A stretch of 45,168 nt of DNA from Verrucomicrobiota bacterium. Lineage in GTDB: Bacteria; Verrucomicrobiota; Verrucomicrobiia; Limisphaerales; UBA9464. The translations under genes were made by a program, and so were the position numbers. The DNA is taken from assembly GCA_026397755.1 (NCBI GenBank), contig JAPLUF010000283.1, forward strand, positions 1 to 45,168. The letters run 5' to 3'. Below, one piece after another: positions 34,627-42,701 of this stretch. The notes under the pieces were generated by a model. The model saw only the letters and a program-made list of their open reading frames with translations. It was not told the origin of the DNA and made no database searches. Position 1 is the stretch's first letter. The number at the start of each line of letters is the position of its first letter.

Positions 34627-34820
34627 ACGGAAGTGCTCAGGGAAAGCTCAGTCGGAACGTTTTTTAAAGATGGATCGGTCGTGCTGGCTGGGTCGTCTTC
34701 CGAAAGAGCAGGGTTGGTCGCTGGTTACGGGCCTCAGCCGGGCCCTCGCTCTCGCCTCGTCTGGCCAAAGAATCGGCTGCGTCGTCCCGTTTCCTCCCAA
34801 CAGAAATCGTTTCTGCTCAG

Positions 34821-36350
34821 TCAGCGGTGGCCTTGGATGGATGCACGGGGCGATCCTCCGAACCGCACCTGGGAGCGGGGAGTGAGTGTTAAATCCTGGT
34901 CGGTGAACTTTAGGGTGTAGGTCGTTTGGTAAGGGGTGCCGCGGGCACAGATCTTAACGGTCCACGTGTCGTCTGAGGTCCATGCAGCGCTGGCACCCAG
35001 GGCTTCGTCCCCGAAGGAGCCGATGGTCCCGCGCGGAGCGTCGCCCAAATGCCCATACCCGGTCATCCACCGGGCATGACCGCAGCGAAGCGACTCTGTC
35101 TTGCCAGAAAAAGTGCGGGTCAAGAGCCACCCCTCGGGCCCGGAGGTCTCCAGGGTGAGCGAATCAAGACCGCTGTCATTGGTCCCGAATCGGAAGGTCT
35201 TGCCCAGCACGGCCGCCGCGACGGGTGAGGTGGTGCCGCCCGAGGGCATGCGGACCTGAAGGCCGAGCAATCGCCGCTCGAGGCGTTCCCGGGCGGAGGC
35301 ATCGCTTTTAAGAGGGCCCTTGTGGAAGGCCGGCAGCAGGGTGTCCCAAAGTTGGTTGAGCAGGCCCGCCATGTCGCTGACGCCGCTGGTGACCGCGATG
35401 ACCGCGTCCTGTTCTGGCAAGACAATGCAGAACTGACCAAAAGCCCCGTCGCCGCGGAAGGCCCCGTGCCGACACCGCCAGAACTGGTAGCCGTAGCCTT
35501 GTTCCCAATCGCTCTCCGGGTTGCTGCCGTTGGACATTTGCCGAGACGTCGCGGTGCGGACCCACTGGGTGTCGATTCGTTGTCGGCCCTCCCACTTCCC
35601 GCCTTGCAAGTAAAGTTGCCCGAACTTGGCGATGTCTTCAGTGCGCAGGCGCAAGCCATAGCCGCCGAGGTTGATTCCCTGGGAATTAGTGTCCCAACGC
35701 GCCCCGGTGATGCCCAAGGGAGCAAAGAGGCGAGGTTGTAAGTATTCGAGCGTCGTCATCCCGCTGACCTTCTGGACCAGGGCTGACTGCATGAAGGTGG
35801 CCGGCGTATTGTATTTGAAATGGGTACCCGGCTTGTGGGGAACCGGTTGGGCTAGAAAAGACCGTGCCGAGAGCTGACCGGGAGCGATTGTAGGCTCGTC
35901 TTGATGACCCGTGCTCATGGTCAGGAGGTCCTGGACTCGCATGGCTTGGAGATTTCCGCTGGGTTTTTCCGGGCCCTCCGATCCCAAGTGCTTCAGCACG
36001 GGATCTTCTACCCGCAGCAATCCCTCTCCGACCGCCAGGCCGACTGCGGTCGAGGTGAAGCTCTTACTTAGCGAATACAACTCGTGCGGGGTTTCCGCGT
36101 CATACGGCCCCCACCAACCTTCGGCCACCACATGCCCGTGTCGGATAATCATGAGGCTGTGCACCTGTTCCACCTGGTCGAGGGTCTCGATGGCCGACAA
36201 CAGCGCGGCCGAAGAAACCCCCTGACGCTCCGGAGTGCTGCGCGGCAGGTGGGCTGTGGCCGCCTGAAGGCATGGGCCCGAGTGCAGAATCCAGGCGACC
36301 GTTGCGGCCGCCCAAGCCTGAAACAGCCTGCTGACCTGGGGGATTTTCAT
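34821..36350 (-). CDS. Exported serine hydrolase, beta-lactamase class C fold
   Basis: I chose the ATG at 36348-36350, which gives 509 aa beginning with a signal peptide (MKIPQVSRLFQAWAAATVAW, cleavage near CLQAATA); the open frame extends 93 nt further upstream without one. The nucleophile motif is S93-L-S-K96 in YSLSKSFTSTAVGLA. A Y180-N-T motif lies in KYNTPATFMQSALVQKVSG. The GQFCIVLPEQDAVIAVTSG segment belongs to the family core. Members act as esterases, peptidases or amidases of the periplasm and only rarely as true beta-lactamases. The C-terminal 130 residues (from about 380) form an additional beta-rich domain. The neighbouring genes give no clear substrate. The 240-bp upstream gap shows nothing I can interpret. 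Confidence 0.85.
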   Translation of the reverse strand: MKIPQVSRLFQAWAAATVAWILHSGPCLQAATAHLPRSTPERQGVSSAALLSAIETLDQVEQVHSLMIIRHGHVVAEGWWGPYDAETPHELYSLSKSFTSTAVGLAVGEGLLRVEDPVLKHLGSEGPEKPSGNLQAMRVQDLLTMSTGHQDEPTIAPGQLSARSFLAQPVPHKPGTHFKYNTPATFMQSALVQKVSGMTTLEYLQPRLFAPLGITGARWDTNSQGINLGGYGLRLRTEDIAKFGQLYLQGGKWEGRQRIDTQWVRTATSRQMSNGSNPESDWEQGYGYQFWRCRHGAFRGDGAFGQFCIVLPEQDAVIAVTSGVSDMAGLLNQLWDTLLPAFHKGPLKSDASARERLERRLLGLQVRMPSGGTTSPVAAAVLGKTFRFGTNDSGLDSLTLETSGPEGWLLTRTFSGKTESLRCGHARWMTGYGHLGDAPRGTIGSFGDEALGASAAWTSDDTWTVKICARGTPYQTTYTLKFTDQDLTLTPRSQVRFGGSPRASIQGHR

Positions 36351-36590
36351 GCTGAAGGGTGGCCGTAAACCGATTCCATCGACAAGAACATGAGCGCATT
36401 TGCCCGTCGCTCTAAGGGGTCCTTGAGCCTCGTGCGGCGTCAACCGCGAGGCATGAGCATCCGGCTCAGCATCCCGGTCACTCCTGGAAAAGAGGTTGCC
36501 GTTGTTTGTTCTGATTCTTCGGGCGACGTCGCTCAGTGAGAGTGGCTCCCCGGCCTTGGCGGCTGAAAGGGAGCTGAGAGCCTAGACCCT

Positions 36591-37813
36591 TTAATGCTGC
36601 TTCCAGACAATCCGCGCCACGCTGTCGTTGGTGGAACTCTTGGCGCCGCCACCATGAGTGATGAAGTAAACAGCGCCGTCCTTGCCGAGTTGCATGGCCA
36701 AGGGGCCCGCCGGCAGACCTTGCAAGAAGGCCTCGCCCGGACCGGTCTTTCCGGTCTTGGGATTCACTGAGGCTGTGCGTATCGATTTGCGGCTGAAATC
36801 GGCATAGAAGAGCGCTCCGCGGTACTTCTCAGGGAAGCCCTTGCCCGAGGCGCTGGCCCGGTAAATCAACGCCCCAACGCAGGAGGCTCCGGTGTTCCGC
36901 GGGTAATGGAACCAAGGGTCAGTGAAGCCGTCCACGTGGTTGGTACGGGTGAGGGTTTGCAAGCCGGGTCCAAAGACCTTCGGCCAGCCGAAGTTAGCTC
37001 CGGAACGATGCTGTTCACTTCATCGAAGTCATCGGTCAGGTCGCCGCCGTTCTCAGCCTCCAAAACAAGGCCGGTGGGTGCGTCGTAGGTCAGAGACCAC
37101 GGTTGACGGTGTCCGCGGGTGAAGACGCGCGGGTCGGCACCGGCGGTATGCACGTGCGGGTTGTCCTTGGGCACCGAGCCATCAAAACCGATGCGGAGGA
37201 CCTTCCCGCGCGGGTCGCCCAACGATTGAGCCTTGTTGTTCGGGTCGTCGCAGTACTTGCGGAGATTGGCGTTTTGGTTGTTCTCGCCGGTGGTGATGTA
37301 GAGCACCCGTTCCTTCGGATGGGCCAGCAACGCGCCGCCCACGTGCTGACCGGCTTGATCGCCTTCCCATTCCACCAGGGACTTCTCGCTGGCCGGGTCA
37401 ATCCGCGACGCGGCCCCGCTGCCGGTCACAGTCCAACGCGAAACCCGAGCCACGTATTTGTCCTTCGGGGCATTGGTGAGGTGGTAGGCCAGGAAAAGGT
37501 GAGGGGTGCGCGGGAAATCCGGATGGAACGCGATTCCGTGCAGTCCGCGATCGCCGCTGACTTCCGTTGCCACCGAGCCGACCGAGTGCGCGGCGCGCGT
37601 GGTGGTGTCGATGCGCCAGAGTTGGCCCGTGCGGCCGGTCACCCAGGCCGCACCGTCCGGGGCAAAGGCCATTTCCATCGGTTCGCTGACCACCTCAGGA
37701 CCGGCGACGGTTTCGATGCCGAAGCCGGCGGGAAGATTCACCTCGGCCAGGGCGGCAGAAGAGAACGTCAGGGCGGCGACGACAGCCGCGAGGATGTGAG
37801 TGCGGTAAGACAT
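36591..37813 (-). pseudogene. PQQ-type glucose/sorbosone dehydrogenase, broken by one frameshift
   Basis: Two overlapping open frames encode one protein of the soluble glucose/sorbosone dehydrogenase propeller family. The 5' part (37813 to about 36998) has a signal peptide (AVVAALTFSSAALA) and motifs GDRGLHGIAFHPDF, HVGGALLAHP, ITTGENNQNAN, DPRGKVLRI, RGHRQPWSL and ENGGDLTDDFDEVNSIVPE. The 3' part continues in another frame with ANFGWPKVFGPG, HYPRNTGASC, LFYADFSRKSI and GAVYFITHGGG to the stop at 36591. Adding one base near 36998 (GAGCT to GAGGCT on the minus strand) restores an unbroken 407-aa frame. Both halves keep family motifs, so this is either a very recent inactivation or a sequencing/assembly error. 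If intact, it would oxidise a sugar in the periplasm with PQQ. Confidence 0.8.
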
Positions 37814-37975
37814 AATGTTCGGGGAACTTCCAAATATTGGAGAGCCAATGGATCGGAAGCAACCCCCACAGTGGGCTCGTGATCAGGAAATTCGGACTCC
37901 GGACCGAGGGCCGCCGAGATTCCTTGGTTGAGGATTTTGCAAAAAATCACACCGCCATCGTTGACGAACCCATGT

Positions 37976-37991
37976 CGTGAGAGGCATCACG
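37976..37991 (+). promoter_or_regulatory. CRP/FNR-like palindrome upstream of the sugar operon
   Basis: CGTGA-GAGGCA-TCACG is a perfect 5-bp inverted repeat with a 6-nt spacer and contains the exact CRP core GTGA-N6-TCAC. It lies 61 nt before the ATG at 38053, in the 239-bp divergent region between the dehydrogenase and the sugar operon. A TTGACG hexamer (37961-37966) is just upstream, but no good -10 follows. A second small palindrome, TCCAA-ATA-TTGGA (37829-37841), lies 15 nt from the dehydrogenase start. Confidence 0.4.
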
Positions 37992-38052
37992 GTTTGAAGT
38001 TCTCCCCCGTGTCCTGTTGTTGCCTTCAATTTCGAGCCCTGATTCAGATTCT

Positions 38053-39285
38053 ATGAGACTTCCAACCTGGTCCCCACTTTCCCTGTTTCTGATCTCAGTT
38101 CCCACGGCTGCTCTGGCCGCCTCGGGCACGGTGATGCGCACGATTCATTCCCAACCCAGTTATGTCGTGGCCACCAAGCAGGTGGAGGTGGCGATCACCC
38201 GCCGCGGCGCTCACATGGCACCGGTCACGTTCTTCCGCGACAGCGACCGACCTGTGCGACCTTACCACATCACGCCGTGGCAGGATGAAAAGCCTTCGGC
38301 GATGCCCGCTCCCGTGCTTGTGACCCTGCGTGGTGATTTTTTCTGCCTACCCTTCGGAGGTAATTCGGAACTTGTCGCCGGTGAGAAGCACCCGCCCCAC
38401 GGAGAAATCGTTGGCGAACCGTGGAAGGTGTTGGGAACGCGGCGCACCGGAACGGTCACGACCTTGACCCTGGACATCGAGACCCATGTTCGTGCAGGGC
38501 GTGTGACGAAGGAGTTGTCATTGGTAGACGGTGAGAACGTGGTGTACACCCGGCATACCCTTCAAGGATTCGCCGGGCGGGCTCCGTTGGGACATCATGC
38601 CACGCTGGCCATGCCGGAGAAGGAAGAGTCGGTGCGCATTGCCACCAGCGCCTTCCGGTGGGGAATGACCTGTCCCTCCGTCTTCAGCGATCCGAAGCAG
38701 CGGGAATACCAATCGCTCCTTCCGGGTGCCCAGTGGACGGATTTGACGCGGGTTCCTGTCGCCTGGAAGGGGGCGCCCGATGCCGACCTGACCCGATTGC
38801 CCGCCCGATACGGCCACGCCGATCTCGTCCAACTCTTCAATGAACCGTGGGATAAGACCGGAGGCCCTGCCTGGACGACCGCGACCTTCACCGAACAGGG
38901 GTATTTGTGGTTCGCACTCAAGGATCCGGCGGTGCTCCACAGCACCGTCCTCTGGATAGAAAACCATGGGCGTCACGGGCATCCGTGGAAGGGTCGCAAC
39001 AACTGCCTGGGTCTGGAGGATGTGACGGCCTACTTCGCCGATGGCCTAGCCGCTTCAACTCAGGACAATTTATTGACCCGACAAGGCATACCGACCTCCC
39101 TCGCATTGAATCCGACCCAGCCGACCTTTGTGAATTACATCCAGGGGGTCGCGAGAATTCCGTCGGGATTCGACGTGGTTCAGAAGCTTGAATTTGCTCC
39201 CGGTGCTGTGACGTTCTTCTCGGCCTCCGGCCAGCGTGTCACCATTGCGGTGCATCATGAATTCGTGAGGACCGGAACGCTTTGA
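38053..39285 (+). CDS. Secreted protein of unknown function, mutarotase-like
   Basis: The chosen ATG at 38053 gives 410 aa with a signal peptide (LSLFLISVPTAALAASG); a TTG start 36 nt upstream is less likely. I do not recognise a named family with certainty. The protein is beta-rich, with conserved-looking segments GDFFCLPFGG, HPPHGEIVGEPW, LGHHATLAMP, GYLWFALKDP and ENHGRHGHPWKGRNNCLGLEDV. Their order, with paired His residues near a LPFGG turn and an ENHGR strand, resembles the galactose-mutarotase-like beta-sandwich (aldose 1-epimerases and related glycan-binding domains). It is the first gene of a sugar-uptake operon, 32 nt before the binding protein, so sugar epimerisation or binding in the periplasm would fit. 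This remains inference. Confidence 0.7.
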   Translation: MRLPTWSPLSLFLISVPTAALAASGTVMRTIHSQPSYVVATKQVEVAITRRGAHMAPVTFFRDSDRPVRPYHITPWQDEKPSAMPAPVLVTLRGDFFCLPFGGNSELVAGEKHPPHGEIVGEPWKVLGTRRTGTVTTLTLDIETHVRAGRVTKELSLVDGENVVYTRHTLQGFAGRAPLGHHATLAMPEKEESVRIATSAFRWGMTCPSVFSDPKQREYQSLLPGAQWTDLTRVPVAWKGAPDADLTRLPARYGHADLVQLFNEPWDKTGGPAWTTATFTEQGYLWFALKDPAVLHSTVLWIENHGRHGHPWKGRNNCLGLEDVTAYFADGLAASTQDNLLTRQGIPTSLALNPTQPTFVNYIQGVARIPSGFDVVQKLEFAPGAVTFFSASGQRVTIAVHHEFVRTGTL

Positions 39286-39317
39286 ATTCACTCTTCCATC
39301 CCGCACCACCCCCTCTC

Positions 39318-40292
39318 ATGAAGCACTTCCAACGCGTTCTCATTGCTTGCCTCCTCACACTCTTGGGCGGATGCGGAGACAAGGCGGCCGATTCTAGCCA
39401 CCCGGCCGCATCGACTTCAAAGGCACAGGGAGTTATTGGCGTCTCGCTGCTCACCCTCGACAACCCCTTCTTCAAGGTCATCGGCGACAGCATCACGGCC
39501 GAGGGTAAGAAATACGGCTACGAGACGGTCGTGGTCAGCGGTGACAAGGATGTCGCCAAGCAGGGGAATCAAATTAAGGACTTCATCGTCAAGAAGGTTA
39601 GCGCCATCGTGCTGAGCCCCTGCGATTCCAAGTCGATCATCCCGATCATTCAGGAGGCCAATGCGGCCGGCATTCCGGTGTTCACCGTGGACATCCCCTG
39701 CAATGAACCGGGCGTGAAGATCGTCACGCAAATCGCCACCGACAACGAAGGCGGCGGACGAGAGGCGGGGCAGGCCATGATCGAGGCTCTCGGCGAGGCC
39801 GGCGGCAAGATCGCGGTGCTGCATTTCAAGCAGGCCGAATCCTGCCAGTTGCGAGTGAAGGGGTTCATGGAGGTGATTCGTGCGCACAACGCGGGTGGCA
39901 AATCGAAGATCGATGTGGTCACCGAGTTAGAGAGCGGTGCGGCCAAAGATTTGGGATACAAGGCGGCCGAGGATGCTTTGCAGGCCCACCCGGATCTTCG
40001 CGGCATCTTTGCCATCAACGATCCCGCCGCACTCGGTGCCCGCGCAGCGTTGGAAAAGGCGGGCAAGACCCAAGTGATCATCATCGGTTTCGATGGTCAA
40101 CCCGAGGGCAAGCAGGCCATTAAGGACGGTAAGATCTACGCCGATCCGATCCAGTTTCCTGACCAGATGGGAGTCCGCATGGTCGATGCGATTCTGCGCC
40201 ATTCCAAGGGTGAGACGCTGCCGGCTCAAATGCTCATTCCGACGCGCCTCTACCGGAAGTCCGACGCCCAAAAAGACCCCACTTTGCACTAA
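39318..40292 (+). CDS. Sugar ABC transporter substrate-binding lipoprotein (ribose/fructose family)
   Basis: Start at the ATG at 39318 (324 aa); the TTG at 39282 overlaps the previous stop and lacks support. A lipoprotein signal ends in LLGGC with C19 as the lipidated residue. The mature protein is a periplasmic-binding type 1 fold of the RbsB/FrcB kind: GVSLLTLDNPFFKVIGDSI, AIVLSPCDSKSIIPIIQEAN, GIPVFTVDIPC, FAINDPAALGARAALEKAG, IIGFDGQPEGKQAIKDG and QFPDQMGVRMVDAI. It captures a monosaccharide outside the inner membrane and delivers it to the permease encoded at 42702. The GH32 fructan hydrolase at the end of the operon suggests fructose; ribose or another sugar is possible from sequence alone. 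Confidence 0.9.
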   Translation: MKHFQRVLIACLLTLLGGCGDKAADSSHPAASTSKAQGVIGVSLLTLDNPFFKVIGDSITAEGKKYGYETVVVSGDKDVAKQGNQIKDFIVKKVSAIVLSPCDSKSIIPIIQEANAAGIPVFTVDIPCNEPGVKIVTQIATDNEGGGREAGQAMIEALGEAGGKIAVLHFKQAESCQLRVKGFMEVIRAHNAGGKSKIDVVTELESGAAKDLGYKAAEDALQAHPDLRGIFAINDPAALGARAALEKAGKTQVIIIGFDGQPEGKQAIKDGKIYADPIQFPDQMGVRMVDAILRHSKGETLPAQMLIPTRLYRKSDAQKDPTLH

Positions 40293-40313
40293 TCCAAATC
40301 CCTCCATCGACCC

Positions 40314-41168
40314 ATGAGCCAATCCCAACATTTCCTGCACGAACTCGTCGGATCCATGTCCCAGGGGGCCGACGGTAATCCTACTGTGGCGATGGTCGAG
40401 GCGGCCTTCTGGCACCACGGGCTGCACTGGCGCTACATCAACATGGAGGTCTCGCCGGCGGACCTCGGAGCCGCCGTGAAGGGGGCCAGGGCCATGGGGT
40501 TCCGGGGCTTCAATTGCAGTCTCCCGCACAAGGTGAGTGTCATTGCTCACCTCGACGGCCTGGGGCAGTCCGCCGCGGTGATGGGTGCCGTGAATTGTGT
40601 GGTGCTGCGGGACGGTCGCCTCATTGGTGAGAACACCGACGGAAAGGGCTTCCTGAAATCTCTGCAGTCGATGATCGATCCTCAGGGCAAATCGGTGGTG
40701 CTGTTCGGGGCCGGTGGTGCCGCACGGGCCATCGCCGTGGAACTGGGTCTGGCGGGAGTGCGCCACATCACCATCGTTAACCGCTCCGAGCAGCGCGGGG
40801 CCGAATTGGTGAACGTGTTGCGCGAACAACTCCAACTCGATGCCCAACTCGTTGTCTGGGGTGGTGATTACACCGTGCCCGAAGGCACCGACGTGGTAAT
40901 TAACGGCACGTCCATTGGGCTCTATGACCCCGAGGCGCGACTGGCGATCGACCTCGGCTCGCTTCACCCGGGCATGATTGCAGCGGATGTGGTCTTTAAC
41001 CCGGTCCGCACACGATTCCTGACCGAGGCCGCCGCCCGGGGCTGCCGCCCGCTCGACGGGTTGGGTATGCTCGTCAACCAAGGCATCGTGGGCATCCAAT
41101 ATTGGACCGGCATCGATCCTCATCCCGAAGTGATGCGTCAGGCCCTGGAGTCCGCCATGGGCGTATGA
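40314..41168 (+). CDS. AroE-like NAD(P)-dependent dehydrogenase of unknown substrate
   Basis: This 284-aa protein has the shikimate dehydrogenase fold. The catalytic Lys is K73 in SLPHK and the Asp is D109 in ENTDGKGF. The nucleotide-binding loop is FGAGGAARAIAVEL, followed by NRSEQRG (an Arg after Asn favours NADP). The C-terminal LDGLGMLVNQGIVGIQYWTG is also typical. However, the N-terminal HSxSP motif, whose serines hold the shikimate carboxylate, is replaced by SMSQGADGNPTVAM. This argues for a substrate other than shikimate or quinate. It lies inside a sugar ABC operon, 21 bp after the binding protein and overlapping the ATPase start (ATGA), so oxidation of an imported sugar, polyol or sugar acid is the natural hypothesis. 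It is unlikely to be the housekeeping aroE. Confidence 0.83.
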   Translation: MSQSQHFLHELVGSMSQGADGNPTVAMVEAAFWHHGLHWRYINMEVSPADLGAAVKGARAMGFRGFNCSLPHKVSVIAHLDGLGQSAAVMGAVNCVVLRDGRLIGENTDGKGFLKSLQSMIDPQGKSVVLFGAGGAARAIAVELGLAGVRHITIVNRSEQRGAELVNVLREQLQLDAQLVVWGGDYTVPEGTDVVINGTSIGLYDPEARLAIDLGSLHPGMIAADVVFNPVRTRFLTEAAARGCRPLDGLGMLVNQGIVGIQYWTGIDPHPEVMRQALESAMGV

Positions 41169-42697
41169 GCCTGCCGAGTCCGTCCGTGCTACCGCTGAGT
41201 TCGACGAATCCGACGAACCCACCTCTGTTGTCACTGACCGGGATCGTGAAGTCCTTTCCCGGTGTGCGGGCCTTGCGTGGCGTAGACCTGCGACTCGATG
41301 CCGGAGAGGTCTTGGCCGTGCTCGGTGAAAACGGCGCGGGCAAGAGTACCCTAATGAAGATTATCGGAGGGGCCCACTCCGCCGACGCGGGCACGTTGGC
41401 GATCGAAGGTCAGGAGCAACGATTTCAATCCCCGCAAGAATCCCGCGCGGCCGGCGTGGCGGTCATTTATCAGGAGTTCAATCTCGTTCCGGCGCTCACA
41501 GCGGTGGAGAACATTTTCCTAGGCCAAGAAGTGACCACCGGTGGCTTCGTGGCCCGCCGCCGCGAACGGGAGCAGGTGGCGGCCCTCTTCCGACGGATGG
41601 GAGTCGAAGTGGACTTGGATGAGCCCTGCCGCCGGCTCAGCACCGCTCAGCAGCAGTTGGTCGAAATTGCCAAGGCCTTAATCCACAAGGCCCGGATCTT
41701 GGTCATGGACGAACCCACCGCCGCGCTGACATCGCACGAAGTGGAGAAGCTCTTCGCCCTCATGCGGGAATTGCGGCGTCAAGGCATGGGGATCCTCTAC
41801 ATCAGCCACCGGCTGGAGGAGGTCTTCACCATCGCCGACCGTGTGACCATTTTGCGCGACGGGGGCAATGTCTCCGACTGCCCCATCCATGCGATCACCC
41901 GCGATCAAATGATCGAACGCATGGTGGGACGACCGCTGGACCAGGAGTTTCCGTCCCGCAGTGCAAAACGGGGCGGTCCGCGGTTGGAGGTGTCGGGCTT
42001 GCGCCGGGGAAAGGCCGTCCAAGGTGTTTCATTTCAGGTTCACCGAGGTGAAATACTGGCGCTGACTGGATTAGTTGGGGCAGGTCGCACCGAGACAGTC
42101 CGGTTGGTGTTTGGGGCTGATCCCAGGGACGCTGGAGAAATTCGGCTCGATGGCCAGGTGCTCGATATCCGCTCGCCCCGCGACGCCATCGAGGCCGGAA
42201 TGGGTCTCCTGACCGAAGATCGCAAACTACAAGGCCTGGTGCTGAGGCATCCGGTCCGGGAAAATTTTAGCCTACCCAACTTGCGTCGGTGGTGCCGTCG
42301 GGGCTTTGTGCAGCGTCGGCGAGAGCGTTCCGAGTTGGATCGCTACATCGCGGCCCTCCGCATTCGATTGTCTGACCCGGAGGAGCGTGTCGGCAACCTC
42401 TCGGGCGGTAATCAGCAGAAGGTGGTGTTGGCCAAGTGGTTGGCCCGCGACTGCGAGGTGCTGATCTTCGACGAGCCGACCCGAGGGATCGATGTCGGCG
42501 CGAAGTACGAGATTTACCTGCTCATGAACGAACTGGTGGCCGCTGGAAAATCCATTCTCATGATTAGCTCCGAATTGCCGGAGGTGCTGGGGATGGCCGA
42601 CCGGATTTTGGTCCTGCACGAAGGCCGGATCACCGGTGAAATTACCGATGTGGCCCACGCGACCCAGCAGCAAATCCTCCAATTGGCCCATGCCTGA
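41165..42697 (+). CDS. Sugar ABC transporter double ATPase (RbsA family)
   Basis: This 510-aa protein starts at the ATG at 41165, overlapping the stop of the dehydrogenase by 4 nt. It has two ATPase domains. The first carries Walker A GENGAGKST, Q-loop IYQEFNLVP, a signature-region LSTAQQQLVEIAKAL, Walker B ILVMDEPTAAL and H-loop ISHRLEEVF. The second has the degenerate Walker A GLVGAGRTE usual for RbsA/FrcA/MglA, signature LSGGNQQKVVLAKWL, Walker B LIFDEPTRGIDVG and a C-terminal ISSELPEVLGMADRI. The protein powers import of a monosaccharide through the permease encoded downstream. The degenerate second site is normal for the family. Confidence 0.94.
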   Translation: MSLPSPSVLPLSSTNPTNPPLLSLTGIVKSFPGVRALRGVDLRLDAGEVLAVLGENGAGKSTLMKIIGGAHSADAGTLAIEGQEQRFQSPQESRAAGVAVIYQEFNLVPALTAVENIFLGQEVTTGGFVARRREREQVAALFRRMGVEVDLDEPCRRLSTAQQQLVEIAKALIHKARILVMDEPTAALTSHEVEKLFALMRELRRQGMGILYISHRLEEVFTIADRVTILRDGGNVSDCPIHAITRDQMIERMVGRPLDQEFPSRSAKRGGPRLEVSGLRRGKAVQGVSFQVHRGEILALTGLVGAGRTETVRLVFGADPRDAGEIRLDGQVLDIRSPRDAIEAGMGLLTEDRKLQGLVLRHPVRENFSLPNLRRWCRRGFVQRRRERSELDRYIAALRIRLSDPEERVGNLSGGNQQKVVLAKWLARDCEVLIFDEPTRGIDVGAKYEIYLLMNELVAAGKSILMISSELPEVLGMADRILVLHEGRITGEITDVAHATQQQILQLAHA

Positions 42698-42701
42698 ACC
42701 C

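Larger units (their letters stand above)
34357..34820. other. 464-bp intergenic region with palindromic repeat
   Basis: No convincing gene is seen here. Small open frames in this stretch lack start signals and family resemblance. It contains two related copies of a repeat described separately (34451-34497 and 34560-34646). It also lies upstream of the DUF3050 gene, and so should hold its promoter, and downstream of the serine hydrolase gene. Confidence 0.6.

Noticed and set aside
34359-34920. Small plus-strand open frames of 71-102 codons in the intergenic region
   Set aside because: No ribosome binding sites, no family resemblance; they cover the palindromic repeats and, at the right end, the antisense of the serine hydrolase gene.
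39927-41234. 435-codon open frame on the minus strand across the binding protein and AroE-like genes
   Set aside because: It spans two well-supported plus-strand genes and the gap between them; the translation is His/Gly-rich and without family motifs.
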